Assembly (NCBI RefSeq): GCF_000355805.1 | Contig: NZ_CM001837.1 | Coordinates: 2,779,868 to 2,843,867 of the forward strand | Direction: 5' to 3' | DNA length: 64,000 nt | From: Dokdonia sp. PRO95 | Lineage (GTDB): Bacteria > Bacteroidota > Bacteroidia > Flavobacteriales > Flavobacteriaceae | In this document: positions 18,769 through 28,784 of the stretch, in pieces | Layout: each line of letters opens with the position of its first letter | Numbering within the stretch: the first letter of the stretch is position 1 | Notes under the pieces: model-generated | Told to the model about the DNA's origin: nothing | The model's database searches: none | Seen by the model: the letters and a program-made list of their open reading frames with translations, nothing else | Position numbers and translations under genes: made by a program

Positions 18769-19489
18769 AGATTATTTTTAATATTTTCTGATATAAAAAA
18801 TTCACTACAAAAGTTATGTAGCACAACTTAAATAAAGCAAGGACTATTATTCCAGTATTTGTTTTGGGTTCTACCTGTATATTTTCACTAGTTTCGAAAA
18901 TTAGACTTATTATATTAAAAAAATGATTTAAGATATAATTATCATGTAATTCCTTAAATTGAATTTCAAATATTTGATTTTTTTCAATTGAGGTTGGTAA
19001 TAAAACGAAAAACATTCCCAAAAAGACTATTAACAATATTGATATTATAGCTTTTATATTATAGGATGTCATATGGGATACCAAAGCGATAAATTTTCTG
19101 AAAGTAATATTTTCAATAAGCATTGATGTTTTGAGAGTGTTTCGACATTTTTTTATTATTACTAATTCATCATCAAATCCATGATTAGCCAGTTTTCTAC
19201 AGCAATAATCAGCCAAGGAAAATTTCTCTTTAAAGCTCTGAACCGAGTTAATGGCATAAATTAGTTTATTAGTATTTAAATAATCATAACCATAATCTTT
19301 CTCTTCTATACTTTTGCCATATAGTGCTATGAATTTTTTGACATCTGTGTAAAGAGGTCTTGTGAAATTCTGATTGTGAGTACTTTCTTTCTTAATTTGA
19401 ATAATTAAATATAAAATTTGAAATTTATCATTTACCTCACTTTTTTCTAAATCATTATATAATTTAATAAGAAAATTTCTGCTCAACAT
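18758..19489 (-). CDS. Two-TM membrane protein of unknown function
   Basis: This 243-residue protein is the first gene of the cassette. About 150 mainly helical soluble residues are followed by two membrane spans near residues 160-180 (IISILLIVFLGMFFVLLP) and 210-235 (IIVLALFKLCYITFVVNFL), separated by a loop of about 40 residues. I recognise no family. Soluble-domain plus two-TM architecture is common among effectors of signalling and phage-defence modules, but that is only analogy. Its end overlaps the kinase-like gene by 11 bases. Confidence 0.65.
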   Translation of the reverse strand: MLSRNFLIKLYNDLEKSEVNDKFQILYLIIQIKKESTHNQNFTRPLYTDVKKFIALYGKSIEEKDYGYDYLNTNKLIYAINSVQSFKEKFSLADYCCRKLANHGFDDELVIIKKCRNTLKTSMLIENITFRKFIALVSHMTSYNIKAIISILLIVFLGMFFVLLPTSIEKNQIFEIQFKELHDNYILNHFFNIISLIFETSENIQVEPKTNTGIIVLALFKLCYITFVVNFLYQKILKIIYGF

Positions 19490-19765
19490 TATTATAAATT
19501 CTAGAGTTTGCTGTTATTAATCTAATAATATATACTTCTTTAATTTTTAGGTATTCGCACAGTCAGATGGTACTTTTTTAATTTTCTATTTGCGCTATTT
19601 CATTAAATTAAAAAAAAAGAAAATTGCCAAACCTATTCCAACGCAACTTACGGTAAACCGCAAGCTACTCTAAATCCCCATAAAAACCTACCAACCAAAA
19701 CATAACATTTTAAATTTTTTACATTTTCTCTCATCTAGTTGAGAATAATTATTACTTTTAAAGTC
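19490..19765. other. Intergenic region between cassette and thiamine operon
   Basis: This AT-rich spacer contains the divergent promoters of the cassette (leftward) and the thiamine operon (rightward). A weak imperfect hairpin, CTTACGGT..ACCGCAAG, lies at 19648-19665. No gene is seen. Confidence 0.4.
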
Positions 19766-19848
19766 TAAACTTTAGGAGTAGCTATTAAATTAGTTTGAGA
19801 AAAATCCTTAGAACCTGATTTGGTTAATACCAACGTAGGGAAAAGTTA
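19766..19848 (+). ncRNA. TPP riboswitch (THI element)
   Basis: The sequence holds the conserved core: a TGAGA-containing arm (19795-19800), then GAACCTGATTTGGTTAAT, then ACCAACGTAGGGAA. This matches the thiamine pyrophosphate aptamer consensus (CUGAGA, ACCUGAUCUGGNUAAUNCCAGCGUAGGGAA). Closing-stem bases AACT (19768-19771) and AGTT (19844-19847) can pair. It lies about 100 bases ahead of thiS and should switch the whole thiamine operon off when TPP is plentiful. Confidence 0.93.
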
Positions 19849-19951
19849 GAGGTAGTGCATTCCTGCATATTTCCTCTATTTTTAATTCTATCCTTCTCAT
19901 TCCTTTATCGTTTATATAACCGAGGCATTATGCTTCATAATTGTATTAAAC

Positions 19952-20155
19952 ATGATAAACATAAAGGTCAATCAAACCTCGTATCAATTTCCAGCACAGG
20001 TCACACTAGACCAGATTCTCTCGCAACTCGACATTTCGGTCAGTGGGATTGCTGTGGCTATTAATGAGCGCATTATTACTAGATCACAATGGGTTTCCAC
20101 CATTCCTGATGATGGCGATGCTGTGCTTATTATTAAAGCCACACAAGGTGGATAA
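19952..20155 (+). CDS. thiS: Thiamine biosynthesis sulfur carrier protein ThiS
   Basis: This 67-residue ubiquitin-like protein ends in the Gly-Gly tail (ATQGG) that is adenylated by ThiF and then thiocarboxylated to give sulfur to the thiazole ring. Length and the AVAINERIITRSQW core fit the family. It is the first gene behind the TPP riboswitch and is followed by thiC. Confidence 0.92.
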   Translation: MINIKVNQTSYQFPAQVTLDQILSQLDISVSGIAVAINERIITRSQWVSTIPDDGDAVLIIKATQGG

Positions 20156-20201
20156 TAGCGACTTCTAGGTACTTCAAGAGTAGAAAAACATCATTAATTA
20201 A

Positions 20202-22070
<1,869 letters not shown>

Positions 22071-22085
22071 AAAGATGTGGGAGTT

Positions 22086-22147
22086 CCCACGCTGCAAAAG
22101 CGTGGGCAGGCTTTCCACTACAATCTTTTGCCAGAAAAAGGCAAAAG
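22086..22147 (+). other. Two intra-operon hairpins after thiC
   Basis: CCCACGC/GCGTGGG (22086-22106) and CTTTTGCC/GGCAAAAG (22125-22147) form two separate stem-loops in the gap between thiC and the next gene. Neither has a U-tract. They may be mRNA processing or stability elements that set relative expression in the operon. Confidence 0.5.
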
Positions 22148-22177
22148 GATTTTCATTACAATCCTTAACTCAAAAAG

Positions 22178-22765
22178 ATGATCATCGTACTATCACCAGA
22201 ATATGATATCCCTAATGAAGTAGAAACACTCAACCAGTTATTTAAACAAGGATTAGCATGCTATCATGTAAGAAAACCACATAAAAGTTATGAGGAATAT
22301 TGCGCCTACATACAGCAGATAGATACTGCATTTCATGACAAGATTGTAGTGCACGATTACCATAAAGTCATCAACGAATTTAATTTAAAAGGAATCCATT
22401 TTAAGGAACAACATCGCATAGATCACATAGATAATCCTGGTAAGTATTTTAAAGGTTTAAATATGTTCGGAAAAACGATAAGCTCCTCTTTTCATGATTT
22501 GCAAGCTCTAGAAGACTGCTATTTTGAATTTGACTATCACTTTTTGAGTCCTGTGTTTAATTCCATTTCAAAAGAAGGCTATAGTGGCCGTGGCTTTGAT
22601 GTAACTGATAGCAATAAAACAATCATTGCCTTGGGCGGGATCTGCCCAGAAAATGTAGCACAAGTCAAACAACTAGGCTATAACGGAATTGCAGTTTTAG
22701 GAAGTATATGGAAAGCAGTGAATCCGTTGCAGAGTTTTAAAAAAATAAAATCAGCATTTGGATAG
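22178..22765 (+). CDS. ThiE/TenI-family protein, possible thiazole tautomerase
   Basis: This 195-residue TIM-barrel protein belongs to the thiamine phosphate synthase superfamily: HVRKP, VVHDYHKV, KGIHFKEQH, IALGGICPENV and GIAVLGSIW correspond to barrel strands of ThiE and TenI. It is shorter than the true ThiE at 23679 and lacks that enzyme's LIINDHY and TSTKKN signatures. A TenI-like role (tautomerising the thiazole made by ThiG) is therefore more likely than coupling, but this is inference from family and context. Confidence 0.75.
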   Translation: MIIVLSPEYDIPNEVETLNQLFKQGLACYHVRKPHKSYEEYCAYIQQIDTAFHDKIVVHDYHKVINEFNLKGIHFKEQHRIDHIDNPGKYFKGLNMFGKTISSSFHDLQALEDCYFEFDYHFLSPVFNSISKEGYSGRGFDVTDSNKTIIALGGICPENVAQVKQLGYNGIAVLGSIWKAVNPLQSFKKIKSAFG

Positions 22766-22790
22766 TCTATCTCAAAACAATAAACAGTTC

Positions 22791-22881
22791 GCGTTAAGGA
22801 TTGAGTGGCATGTCTGAGCTCTTTTATGAATTTTTCATTCATAAAAAGCGAGTAGCGAAAGCCTGACCTGCAAGGGAACGC
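22791..22881 (+). ncRNA. Candidate structured RNA element in the thiamine operon
   Basis: The element is closed by GCGTT (22791-22795) and AACGC (22877-22881). Inside is a hairpin, CTTTTATGAA against TTCATAAAAAG with one bulge, and a conserved-looking tail (AGCCTGACC-type sequence near 22860). From memory, similar intergenic elements occur in other Flavobacteria. I cannot run a search and cannot name the family. It lies 25 bases before the TTG start of thiD. Confidence 0.45.
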
Positions 22882-22905
22882 CCTAATAGAAAGTAGAATA
22901 TAGTA

Positions 22906-23679
22906 TTGAAAACAAACAATTACATATTAACCATTGCAGGCTTAGACCCATCAAGTGGCGCAGGAATCACTTCAGATATTAAAACATTTGAAGCGCACCG
23001 GCTATACGGTTTATCAGTGTGTACCGCAGTCACGGTTCAAAATGATGTCGATTTTAAAGAATGTGTGTGGATAGACAAAGCTGTGATTATTTCGCAAATA
23101 GAAACGCTTTTTGAACGGTTTGAAATCTCCGTAGTGAAGATTGGTATTATTCAATCATGGGAAGTGCTGTCGCTTGTTTTGGATAGCTTACATATGCTTA
23201 ATCCTGAGATAAAAATCATTGTAGATCCCATCATAAAGGCGAGCGCTGGCTTTGATTTTCATAGCCTCGAGCATCAAGATATTTTGGATAAAATATGGTC
23301 ACAATGTTATGTGATTACTCCTAATTATGATGAGATCCAACTACTGTATCCAGACCTCAGTATTGAAGAAACGATAGAACACATAAGCAACTTGACAAAT
23401 ATTCACTTAAAAGGCGGACATAGAAAGGATAAAACGGGCTGGGACCTGCTTTACCACAGTAAAACCGTTGTAAAAAATATTACTCCTAAGGCAGAAAAGG
23501 TGTTACAAAAACATGGAAGCGGTTGTGTGCTTTCGGCCGCGCTGGCGAGTAATATTTTGTTGCAGCAAGGTATAGAAGAAGCCGCGATAAACGCAAAATA
23601 CTATACCGAAGCCTTTTTAAACTCAACCGATAGCTTACTGGGACAACACAGTTATCCAACAATAAAAATTAAATCGTAA
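22906..23679 (+). CDS. thiD: Hydroxymethylpyrimidine/phosphomethylpyrimidine kinase ThiD
   Basis: This 257-residue ribokinase-fold enzyme phosphorylates HMP and HMP-P to HMP-PP. Family blocks include TIAGLDPSSGAGITSDIKTF at the N-terminus, VDPIIKASAGF, TPNYDEIQLL, LKGGH and the catalytic GSGCVLSAALASN region. The start codon is TTG; no ATG allows a full N-terminus. Its stop overlaps the ATG of thiE by one base (TAATG). Confidence 0.93.
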   Translation: MKTNNYILTIAGLDPSSGAGITSDIKTFEAHRLYGLSVCTAVTVQNDVDFKECVWIDKAVIISQIETLFERFEISVVKIGIIQSWEVLSLVLDSLHMLNPEIKIIVDPIIKASAGFDFHSLEHQDILDKIWSQCYVITPNYDEIQLLYPDLSIEETIEHISNLTNIHLKGGHRKDKTGWDLLYHSKTVVKNITPKAEKVLQKHGSGCVLSAALASNILLQQGIEEAAINAKYYTEAFLNSTDSLLGQHSYPTIKIKS

Positions 23680-24320
23680 TGATACCAAAACTACATTATA
23701 TCTCTCAGGGTAAAACGCCAGAAGTGCATCTTGATAACATAGAGAATGCTTGTACGCATGGAGCAACACTGGTGCAACTTCGCTTAAAAAATGTCTCTTT
23801 AGACCAGGTACTAATTACAGCAAAAGAAGCGCGAGCAATAACCGCACAATACCGTACAAAACTCATCATCAATGATCACTATGAGATAGCAAAAGAAGCA
23901 AAAGCAGATGGTGTGCACTTAGGAAAAACCGACTCCTGCCCTACTATCGCTAGAACGCATTTATACTCTTGGCAAATTATAGGAGGTACTGCAAATACGC
24001 TAGAAGACTGTGTATCATTGATAAACAAAGGAGTAGATTACATAGGTCTTGGGCCGTTACGTTTTACATCTACCAAGAAGAATTTAAGCCCAATTTTAGG
24101 TTTTAACGGTTATCGTCTCATTACAGATGAATTAAAAACTAAAACTCCCATTATCGCAATTGGAGGAATCACCACAGACGACGTAACAGATCTACTAGAA
24201 ACAGGTATTTATGGAATCGCTATATCTGGAGAAATTACCAATGACTTTACAAAAATAGAAGCCTTCCAGCAATCCCTAGGAGCATCATTAATAGAAGAAC
24301 AACGCCATACATTTAAATAA
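23679..24320 (+). CDS. thiE: Thiamine phosphate synthase ThiE (operon copy)
   Basis: This 213-residue TIM barrel joins HMP-PP and thiazole phosphate to thiamine phosphate. Substrate-binding blocks are LVQLRLKN, LIINDHYEIA, ADGVHLGKTD, IGGTANTLED and GPLRFTSTKK. Length is normal. It is coupled to thiD and followed three bases later by thiG. A second full copy with the same first ten residues and a nearly identical tail (EQRHTFK versus EQRHSFK) is found at 40103. Confidence 0.93.
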   Translation: MIPKLHYISQGKTPEVHLDNIENACTHGATLVQLRLKNVSLDQVLITAKEARAITAQYRTKLIINDHYEIAKEAKADGVHLGKTDSCPTIARTHLYSWQIIGGTANTLEDCVSLINKGVDYIGLGPLRFTSTKKNLSPILGFNGYRLITDELKTKTPIIAIGGITTDDVTDLLETGIYGIAISGEITNDFTKIEAFQQSLGASLIEEQRHTFK

Positions 24321-24323
24321 TAT

Positions 24324-25094
24324 ATGAACGATATTTTAAGAATAGCTGATAAGGAATTCAGCTCACGATTATTTACTGGAACGGGAAAATTTAGCTCAAA
24401 TCAATTGATGACAGAGGCTTTGATAGCCTCTGAAAGCGAACTAATAACCGTTGCTCTAAAGCGTGTAGATGTTGCAAATGAAGAGGATACTATGCTGCAA
24501 AGTATTATGCGTCCTCATGTGCATATACTACCTAACACCTCTGGAGTAAGAACTGCAACAGAAGCCGTTTTTGCAGCGCAGCTAGCACGTGAAGCACTAG
24601 AGACTAATTGGATTAAACTAGAAATTCACCCCGATCCCAAATACCTTTTACCAGACCCTATAGAAACCCTCAATGCCGCCGAAGAACTAGTAAAATTAGG
24701 TTTTGTAGTGATGCCATACATACACGCAGATCCCGTGTTATGTAAAAGGCTGGAAGATGTGGGTGTACAATGTGTAATGCCCCTAGGAGCTCCAATAGGC
24801 ACTAATAAAGGAATAAAAACGGTAGACTTTCTAGAAATTATTATTGAGCAAAGTAACGTGCCAGTAATTGTAGATGCTGGAATTGGTAGTCCGTCGCATG
24901 CGGCTTACGCCATGGAGTTAGGAGCTGATGCTGTTTTAGTGAACACAGCCATCGCAGTTTCTAAAAATCCTGTAGCTATGGCAAAAGCATTTAAAATGGC
25001 AGTACATGCAGGTCGCACGGCTTACAATGCAAAATTAGCTCCCGTAAAAACATATGCAGAAGCTAGCAGCCCGCTCACTTCATTTCTTAATTAA
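24324..25094 (+). CDS. thiG: Thiazole synthase ThiG
   Basis: This 256-residue enzyme forms the thiazole ring from deoxyxylulose phosphate, dehydroglycine and ThiS thiocarboxylate. [35 protein letters not shown] and [20 protein letters not shown] are family blocks. Lys98 in WIKLEI is the likely Schiff-base lysine. The gene lies between thiE and thiH, with which ThiG normally forms a complex. Confidence 0.95.
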   Translation: MNDILRIADKEFSSRLFTGTGKFSSNQLMTEALIASESELITVALKRVDVANEEDTMLQSIMRPHVHILPNTSGVRTATEAVFAAQLAREALETNWIKLEIHPDPKYLLPDPIETLNAAEELVKLGFVVMPYIHADPVLCKRLEDVGVQCVMPLGAPIGTNKGIKTVDFLEIIIEQSNVPVIVDAGIGSPSHAAYAMELGADAVLVNTAIAVSKNPVAMAKAFKMAVHAGRTAYNAKLAPVKTYAEASSPLTSFLN

Positions 25095-25105
25095 AACAAC
25101 TGCCT

Positions 25106-26224
25106 ATGTCTTTTAAAAACACCTTTGACACCTATGACTGGGGTACCGTAGAGAATGAAATCTATAGCTACACAGCACAAGATGTGCGGCATGCTCTTGA
25201 TAAGGAAAAAATAGATTTGGAAGATTTTAAAGCACTCATTTCTCCTGCTGCCAAAGACTTTCTTGAGGAAATGGCACAGCGTAGCCATGCGCTTACTAAA
25301 AAGCGATTTGGTAATACCATTCAGATGTATATTCCGATGTATCTGTCTAATGAATGTCAAAACATATGTACGTACTGCGGTTTTAGTATGACTAACAAAA
25401 TTCCTCGTAGAACACTCAATGATGAAGAGATCCTAAAAGAGGTTGCATTTCTAAAATCTAAAGGATATGATCACATTTTACTGGTTACCGGAGAAGCAAA
25501 CAAAACTGTTGGTGTTTCTTATCTAAAGCACGCAATTGAAATCATCAGAGATCATTTTTCAAATATAAGTATCGAAGTACAGCCACTGGATCAAGAGGAA
25601 TATGAACAACTCGTTAGTGCTGGTTTGTATGCTGTATTGGTATACCAAGAGACCTATCATAGGGCAACGTACAAAAACCATCACCCTAAAGGAAGAAAAT
25701 CAAACTTTGACTATCGCTTAGATACTCCTGATAGACTGGGTAAAGCTGGCATTCACAAGATAGGTATTGGTGCTTTATTTGGTCTAGAAGATTGGCGCGT
25801 AGATAGTTTTTATACAGCATTACATCTAAAATATTTACAAAAAACCTATTGGCAAACAAAGTACTCTATCTCCTTCCCCAGATTAAGACCGCATCAAGGA
25901 GAAGTACAACCTAAGGTTGAAATGACAGACTCAGATCTGGTGCAGCTTATTTGTGCTTATCGTTTACTAGATGAAGATGTAGAGTTATCTATGTCTACAA
26001 GAGAAAGTGAATGCTTCAGAAATAACATAATAAGTCTAGGGATAACGTCAATAAGTGCACAATCTAAGACAAACCCTGGAGGCTACGTCGTGGATCCACA
26101 ATCATTAGAACAATTTGAAATTTCAGACGAAAGAGATACTGATGAAATCAAACAAATGATTGAATCTAAAGGATACCAAGCGGTTTGGAAAGATTGGGAT
26201 AAAAGTTATTTTAAAACTGTGTAA
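25106..26224 (+). CDS. thiH: 2-iminoacetate synthase ThiH
   Basis: This 372-residue radical SAM tyrosine lyase makes dehydroglycine for ThiG. The 4Fe-4S ligands are Cys84, Cys88 and Cys91 (CQNICTYC), the radical SAM CxxxCxxC pattern. The C-terminal STRESECFRNNIISLGIT block is also typical. ThiH rather than oxygen-using ThiO is present. Its stop lies two bases before the ATG of thiF. Confidence 0.95.
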   Translation: MSFKNTFDTYDWGTVENEIYSYTAQDVRHALDKEKIDLEDFKALISPAAKDFLEEMAQRSHALTKKRFGNTIQMYIPMYLSNECQNICTYCGFSMTNKIPRRTLNDEEILKEVAFLKSKGYDHILLVTGEANKTVGVSYLKHAIEIIRDHFSNISIEVQPLDQEEYEQLVSAGLYAVLVYQETYHRATYKNHHPKGRKSNFDYRLDTPDRLGKAGIHKIGIGALFGLEDWRVDSFYTALHLKYLQKTYWQTKYSISFPRLRPHQGEVQPKVEMTDSDLVQLICAYRLLDEDVELSMSTRESECFRNNIISLGITSISAQSKTNPGGYVVDPQSLEQFEISDERDTDEIKQMIESKGYQAVWKDWDKSYFKTV

Positions 26225-26225
26225 A

Positions 26226-27281
26226 ATGGATCTAACCACTTCAGAAAAACAACAATATAGCAGACACCTTATTCTAGACGAAATAGGACTAGAGGGCCAA
26301 TTAAAAATAAAAAATGCAAGCGTTTTAGTGATAGGTGCTGGTGGTTTGGGATGTCCCGTGTTGCAATATCTCACAGCAGCAGGTGTAGGCAGAATAGGAG
26401 TTATAGATAATGATGTTGTTGAGCAATCTAATTTACAACGTCAAATTTTATATACTCATGATGATATTGGAAGTAACAAAGCGATAACAGCTGCAAGCCG
26501 CTTAGAAAAGCTCAATCCTTATATTACATTGGATACGTACCCAGTGCGTCTTACTAAAGATAATGCACTAGAGCTCTTTGGAAGCTATGATATTATTGTG
26601 GATGGCTCTGATAATTTTGCTACGCGATATTTAGTAAATGATGCTGCTGTATTAAAAGATAAACCTGTTGTGCTAGGCTCTATTTATAAATTTGAAGGTC
26701 AGCTGGCTGTATATAATTATAAAAGTGGTCCTACCTACCGATGTTTATACCCAACACCTCCTAAGCAAAATGAAATGCCTAATTGCTCTGAAGCAGGCGT
26801 TCTAGGCGCACTAGCAGGAATTATAGGTGCATTACAAGCCAATGAAGTATTAAAAATAATCTGTGATATAGGTGAAGTTCTTTCTGGCAAACTACTCACC
26901 TATAATATATTAAGCATGAGTCAAATGGTCTTAAGATTTGATAAGGATGCTTATACTGATGTTAGTTGTCTAGAAGATAAGTATGACTTACAATGTGAGC
27001 TTCCTATTGATAATGTGGGTATCACAATAGAGGAGCTTAATAAACATCCAGAAAAATACAATTTGCTAGACGTTAGAGAATATCATGAGCGAGCATTACA
27101 TCACATAGGAGGACAACATATTCCTTTAGGCGAACTGCAGAATAGAGCACACGAAGTATTACAAACTAAAGACCTTGTGGTGTATTGTAAAGCTGGTGTA
27201 CGTAGTAAAAAAGCTATCGAATTATTGCAAAAAGAAGACTTTGAGTGCAGGCTTTTGTATCTGACGGGGACTGTTTTGTAG
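26226..27281 (+). CDS. thiF: ThiF/MoeB-family adenylyltransferase with rhodanese domain
   Basis: This 351-residue E1-like enzyme should adenylate the ThiS C-terminus. The nucleotide loop GAGGLGCPVLQYL and the NLQRQILY and DGSDNFATRY blocks are clear. A C-terminal rhodanese domain (from about residue 265) has the active Cys in VVYCKAGVRSKK and may supply sulfur directly. I chose the ATG at 26226; a longer frame opens with TTG inside thiH. It is the last operon gene, before a strong terminator. A role in molybdopterin synthesis cannot be excluded. Confidence 0.88.
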   Translation: MDLTTSEKQQYSRHLILDEIGLEGQLKIKNASVLVIGAGGLGCPVLQYLTAAGVGRIGVIDNDVVEQSNLQRQILYTHDDIGSNKAITAASRLEKLNPYITLDTYPVRLTKDNALELFGSYDIIVDGSDNFATRYLVNDAAVLKDKPVVLGSIYKFEGQLAVYNYKSGPTYRCLYPTPPKQNEMPNCSEAGVLGALAGIIGALQANEVLKIICDIGEVLSGKLLTYNILSMSQMVLRFDKDAYTDVSCLEDKYDLQCELPIDNVGITIEELNKHPEKYNLLDVREYHERALHHIGGQHIPLGELQNRAHEVLQTKDLVVYCKAGVRSKKAIELLQKEDFECRLLYLTGTVL

Positions 27282-27316
27282 ACTTTTTGTTCAACAATTT
27301 TAATTCTATGTAAAAG

Positions 27317-27345
27317 AAAACGCCTTAGCTATGCTAAGGCGTTTT
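27317..27345. terminator. Bidirectional terminator between thiF and FKBP gene
   Basis: AAAACGCCTTAGC (27317-27329) pairs fully with GCTAAGGCGTTTT (27333-27345) over a TAT loop. The A- and T-tracts on either side allow it to end both the thiamine operon and the convergent isomerase gene. Confidence 0.9.
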
Positions 27346-27367
27346 ATAAACTTAATATTAGTTTGTC

Positions 27368-27796
27368 TTATGCAATCTCTAGGAGCTCAAGTTCGAACTC
27401 TAAGGTTTGTCCTGCTAGTGGGTGGTTTGCATCTACAATGATGTGATCTTCATTTACTTCAGAAACACGTAATTGTTGCTCAGAACCATCAGGTCTTGAA
27501 GCTACTAAAATAACACCTACTTCTGGCTTTATTTCCTCTGGTAACTGTGTTTTAGGTACTTTTTGAAATAGCTCCTGTTGTACATCACCGTATGCTTCTT
27601 CCTTAGTTATTGTAACCGTTTTCTTCTCGTTAACCACCATATCTATAAGCGCATTCTCAAATCCTGGAATAAGTTGGCCTTTGCCAAGTTCTACCTGTAA
27701 AGGTTCTCTTTGTAAAGAGCTATCAAACACCTGTCCATCTGCTAATTTTCCTGTGTAGTGTACTTTTACTACATCACTTCCTTTTACTTTACTCAT
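27368..27796 (-). CDS. FKBP-type peptidyl-prolyl isomerase (SlyD-like)
   Basis: This 142-residue protein has the FKBP fold split by an insert-in-flap chaperone region, as in SlyD. VKVHYTGKLADGQVFDSS and LIPGFENALIDM are the FKBP motifs and the EEAYGDVQQELFQKVPK stretch is the inserted flap. There is no signal peptide, so it is cytoplasmic. It lacks the His-rich metal-binding tail of E. coli SlyD. A TAGCTTTG promoter box lies just upstream. Confidence 0.92.
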   Translation of the reverse strand: MSKVKGSDVVKVHYTGKLADGQVFDSSLQREPLQVELGKGQLIPGFENALIDMVVNEKKTVTITKEEAYGDVQQELFQKVPKTQLPEEIKPEVGVILVASRPDGSEQQLRVSEVNEDHIIVDANHPLAGQTLEFELELLEIA

Positions 27797-27827
27797 AATT
27801 ACTTGTTTTTAATCCAATTATAATTTG

Positions 27828-27835
27828 CAAAGCTA
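27828..27835 (-). promoter_or_regulatory. Promoter -7 box for the FKBP gene
   Basis: TAGCTTTG on the minus strand matches the Bacteroidetes -7 consensus TAnnTTTG, about 30 bases ahead of the ATG. No convincing -33 TTG is seen at normal spacing. Confidence 0.5.
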
Positions 27836-27987
27836 CAAGAAGTAAATAGGCTTACGAAAGATTCTATCAATGAATCTAGGCAGATCAAAAACTTCCACTG
27901 CGATATGTAATCATATGATGATTTAAAACACCAAGTATTACATCAAAAATAAAGGTCTGACACCCCTGCCAGACCTCTATAAGCTCA

Positions 27988-28014
27988 AAAATCGTGAGCC
28001 CCTCTCACGATTTT
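27988..28014. terminator. Terminator-like hairpin
   Basis: AAAATCGTGAG and CTCACGATTTT pair perfectly over a short pyrimidine loop, with T-rich sequence at the end. It lies downstream of the minus-strand gene at 28125 and may end its transcript. Confidence 0.6.
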
Positions 28015-28124
28015 GATTCATTTGAATTATGTGCAAAACTACTTTGAATCTAAGAGAAGCATGAACGCTATTCAATAAGAAGCTAGTGCTATTGATAATC
28101 TTTTGACTTGTTGTAAATAGGTTA

Positions 28125-28553
28125 TTATACTTTGTAAAAATTACTTATTTCATATTGAGCCAGCTTAGGAACAGCTGCTGTATATACTTTAATCTCCCAG
28201 TGACTCAAATGTGGCATCATTTCCATAGGATGATTAAAGAAGACCTCATTATCTGCTGTTGTAAAAGTAGCAGAAGGTATAATATAAAAAGCTCTTGGAG
28301 TGTTATTTATTATAGTCACGAGACCTAGAAAACGATGCGGTGCAACTTGACCGTAATCAAGCTTTTGTATTTTTATACTTTCTTCTTCGTGAAGATTAAT
28401 AGAACGCAGCTGTAACTCGCTTGTTCTGCCTGTAGGCGCTGTGATAAGAAAGTCTAACCCTTCTACCCTATCAATATCAGCAGTAATTGTAAATCCTGCT
28501 TTTGAGAGTTCATTTGTTACAAAATCTAATAATAGGGATGTTTCGTTTATCAT
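28125..28553 (-). CDS. Conserved-looking hypothetical cytoplasmic protein
   Basis: This 142-residue protein has no signal peptide and no membrane span. The pattern of alternating strands (LDFLITAPTGRTSELQLRSIN, RFLGLVTIINNTPRAFYIIP) recalls small nuclease-fold proteins of unknown function, but no catalytic set is convincing. I chose ATG at 28553. A longer TTG start at 28565 would lie inside the promoter box at 28563-28570 and is rejected. Function unknown. Confidence 0.7.
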   Translation of the reverse strand: MINETSLLLDFVTNELSKAGFTITADIDRVEGLDFLITAPTGRTSELQLRSINLHEEESIKIQKLDYGQVAPHRFLGLVTIINNTPRAFYIIPSATFTTADNEVFFNHPMEMMPHLSHWEIKVYTAAVPKLAQYEISNFYKV

Positions 28554-28562
28554 AATGGGGTG

Positions 28563-28570
28563 CAAAAGTA
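28563..28570 (-). promoter_or_regulatory. Promoter -7 box for the gene at 28125-28553
   Basis: TACTTTTG on the minus strand matches TAnnTTTG. Its place ten bases ahead of the ATG at 28553 decides the start of that gene and predicts a very short leader. Confidence 0.55.
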
Positions 28571-28655
28571 ATTATTTCTTTAAAAAAGATGATTACTTTA
28601 TCACTATAACAAGACTCCAATTTTGCAATAAATATACTTTGAGTTGGATGTTTTA

Positions 28656-28671
28656 CGCTTTCGCGAAAGCG
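28656..28671. repeat. 16-bp palindrome copy 2, intergenic
   Basis: Perfect CGCTTTCGCGAAAGCG, extended to a 20-bp palindrome by TA on both sides. It lies between two minus-strand genes. Confidence 0.9.
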
Positions 28672-28784
28672 TACTTCAAGGACTAAAGGCTTGGAATATT
28701 ATTATACAAAACCTTAATGTGGTAAATACACATTTCTATGGAGTATTTTGTCTAAGAGCACCTCTAACAAAACCTTGGATTAGA

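Larger units (their letters stand above)
27797..28124. other. Intergenic region with two hairpins
   Basis: No gene is seen. Apart from the FKBP promoter, this spacer holds a stem AGGTCTG/CAGACCT (27953-27976) and a strong stem listed separately at 27988-28014. Confidence 0.5.

Noticed and set aside
19648-19665. Imperfect hairpin near the cassette's right edge as an attachment site
   Set aside because: The stem has a mismatch, no matching copy lies at the left edge, and no integrase is present.
26160-26225. Longer TTG start of thiF inside thiH
   Set aside because: The extra residues are thiH codons in another frame; the ATG at 26226 follows the thiH stop directly.
28563-28565. TTG start for the gene at 28125
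   Set aside because: It falls inside a TAnnTTTG promoter box, so the ATG at 28553 is preferred.
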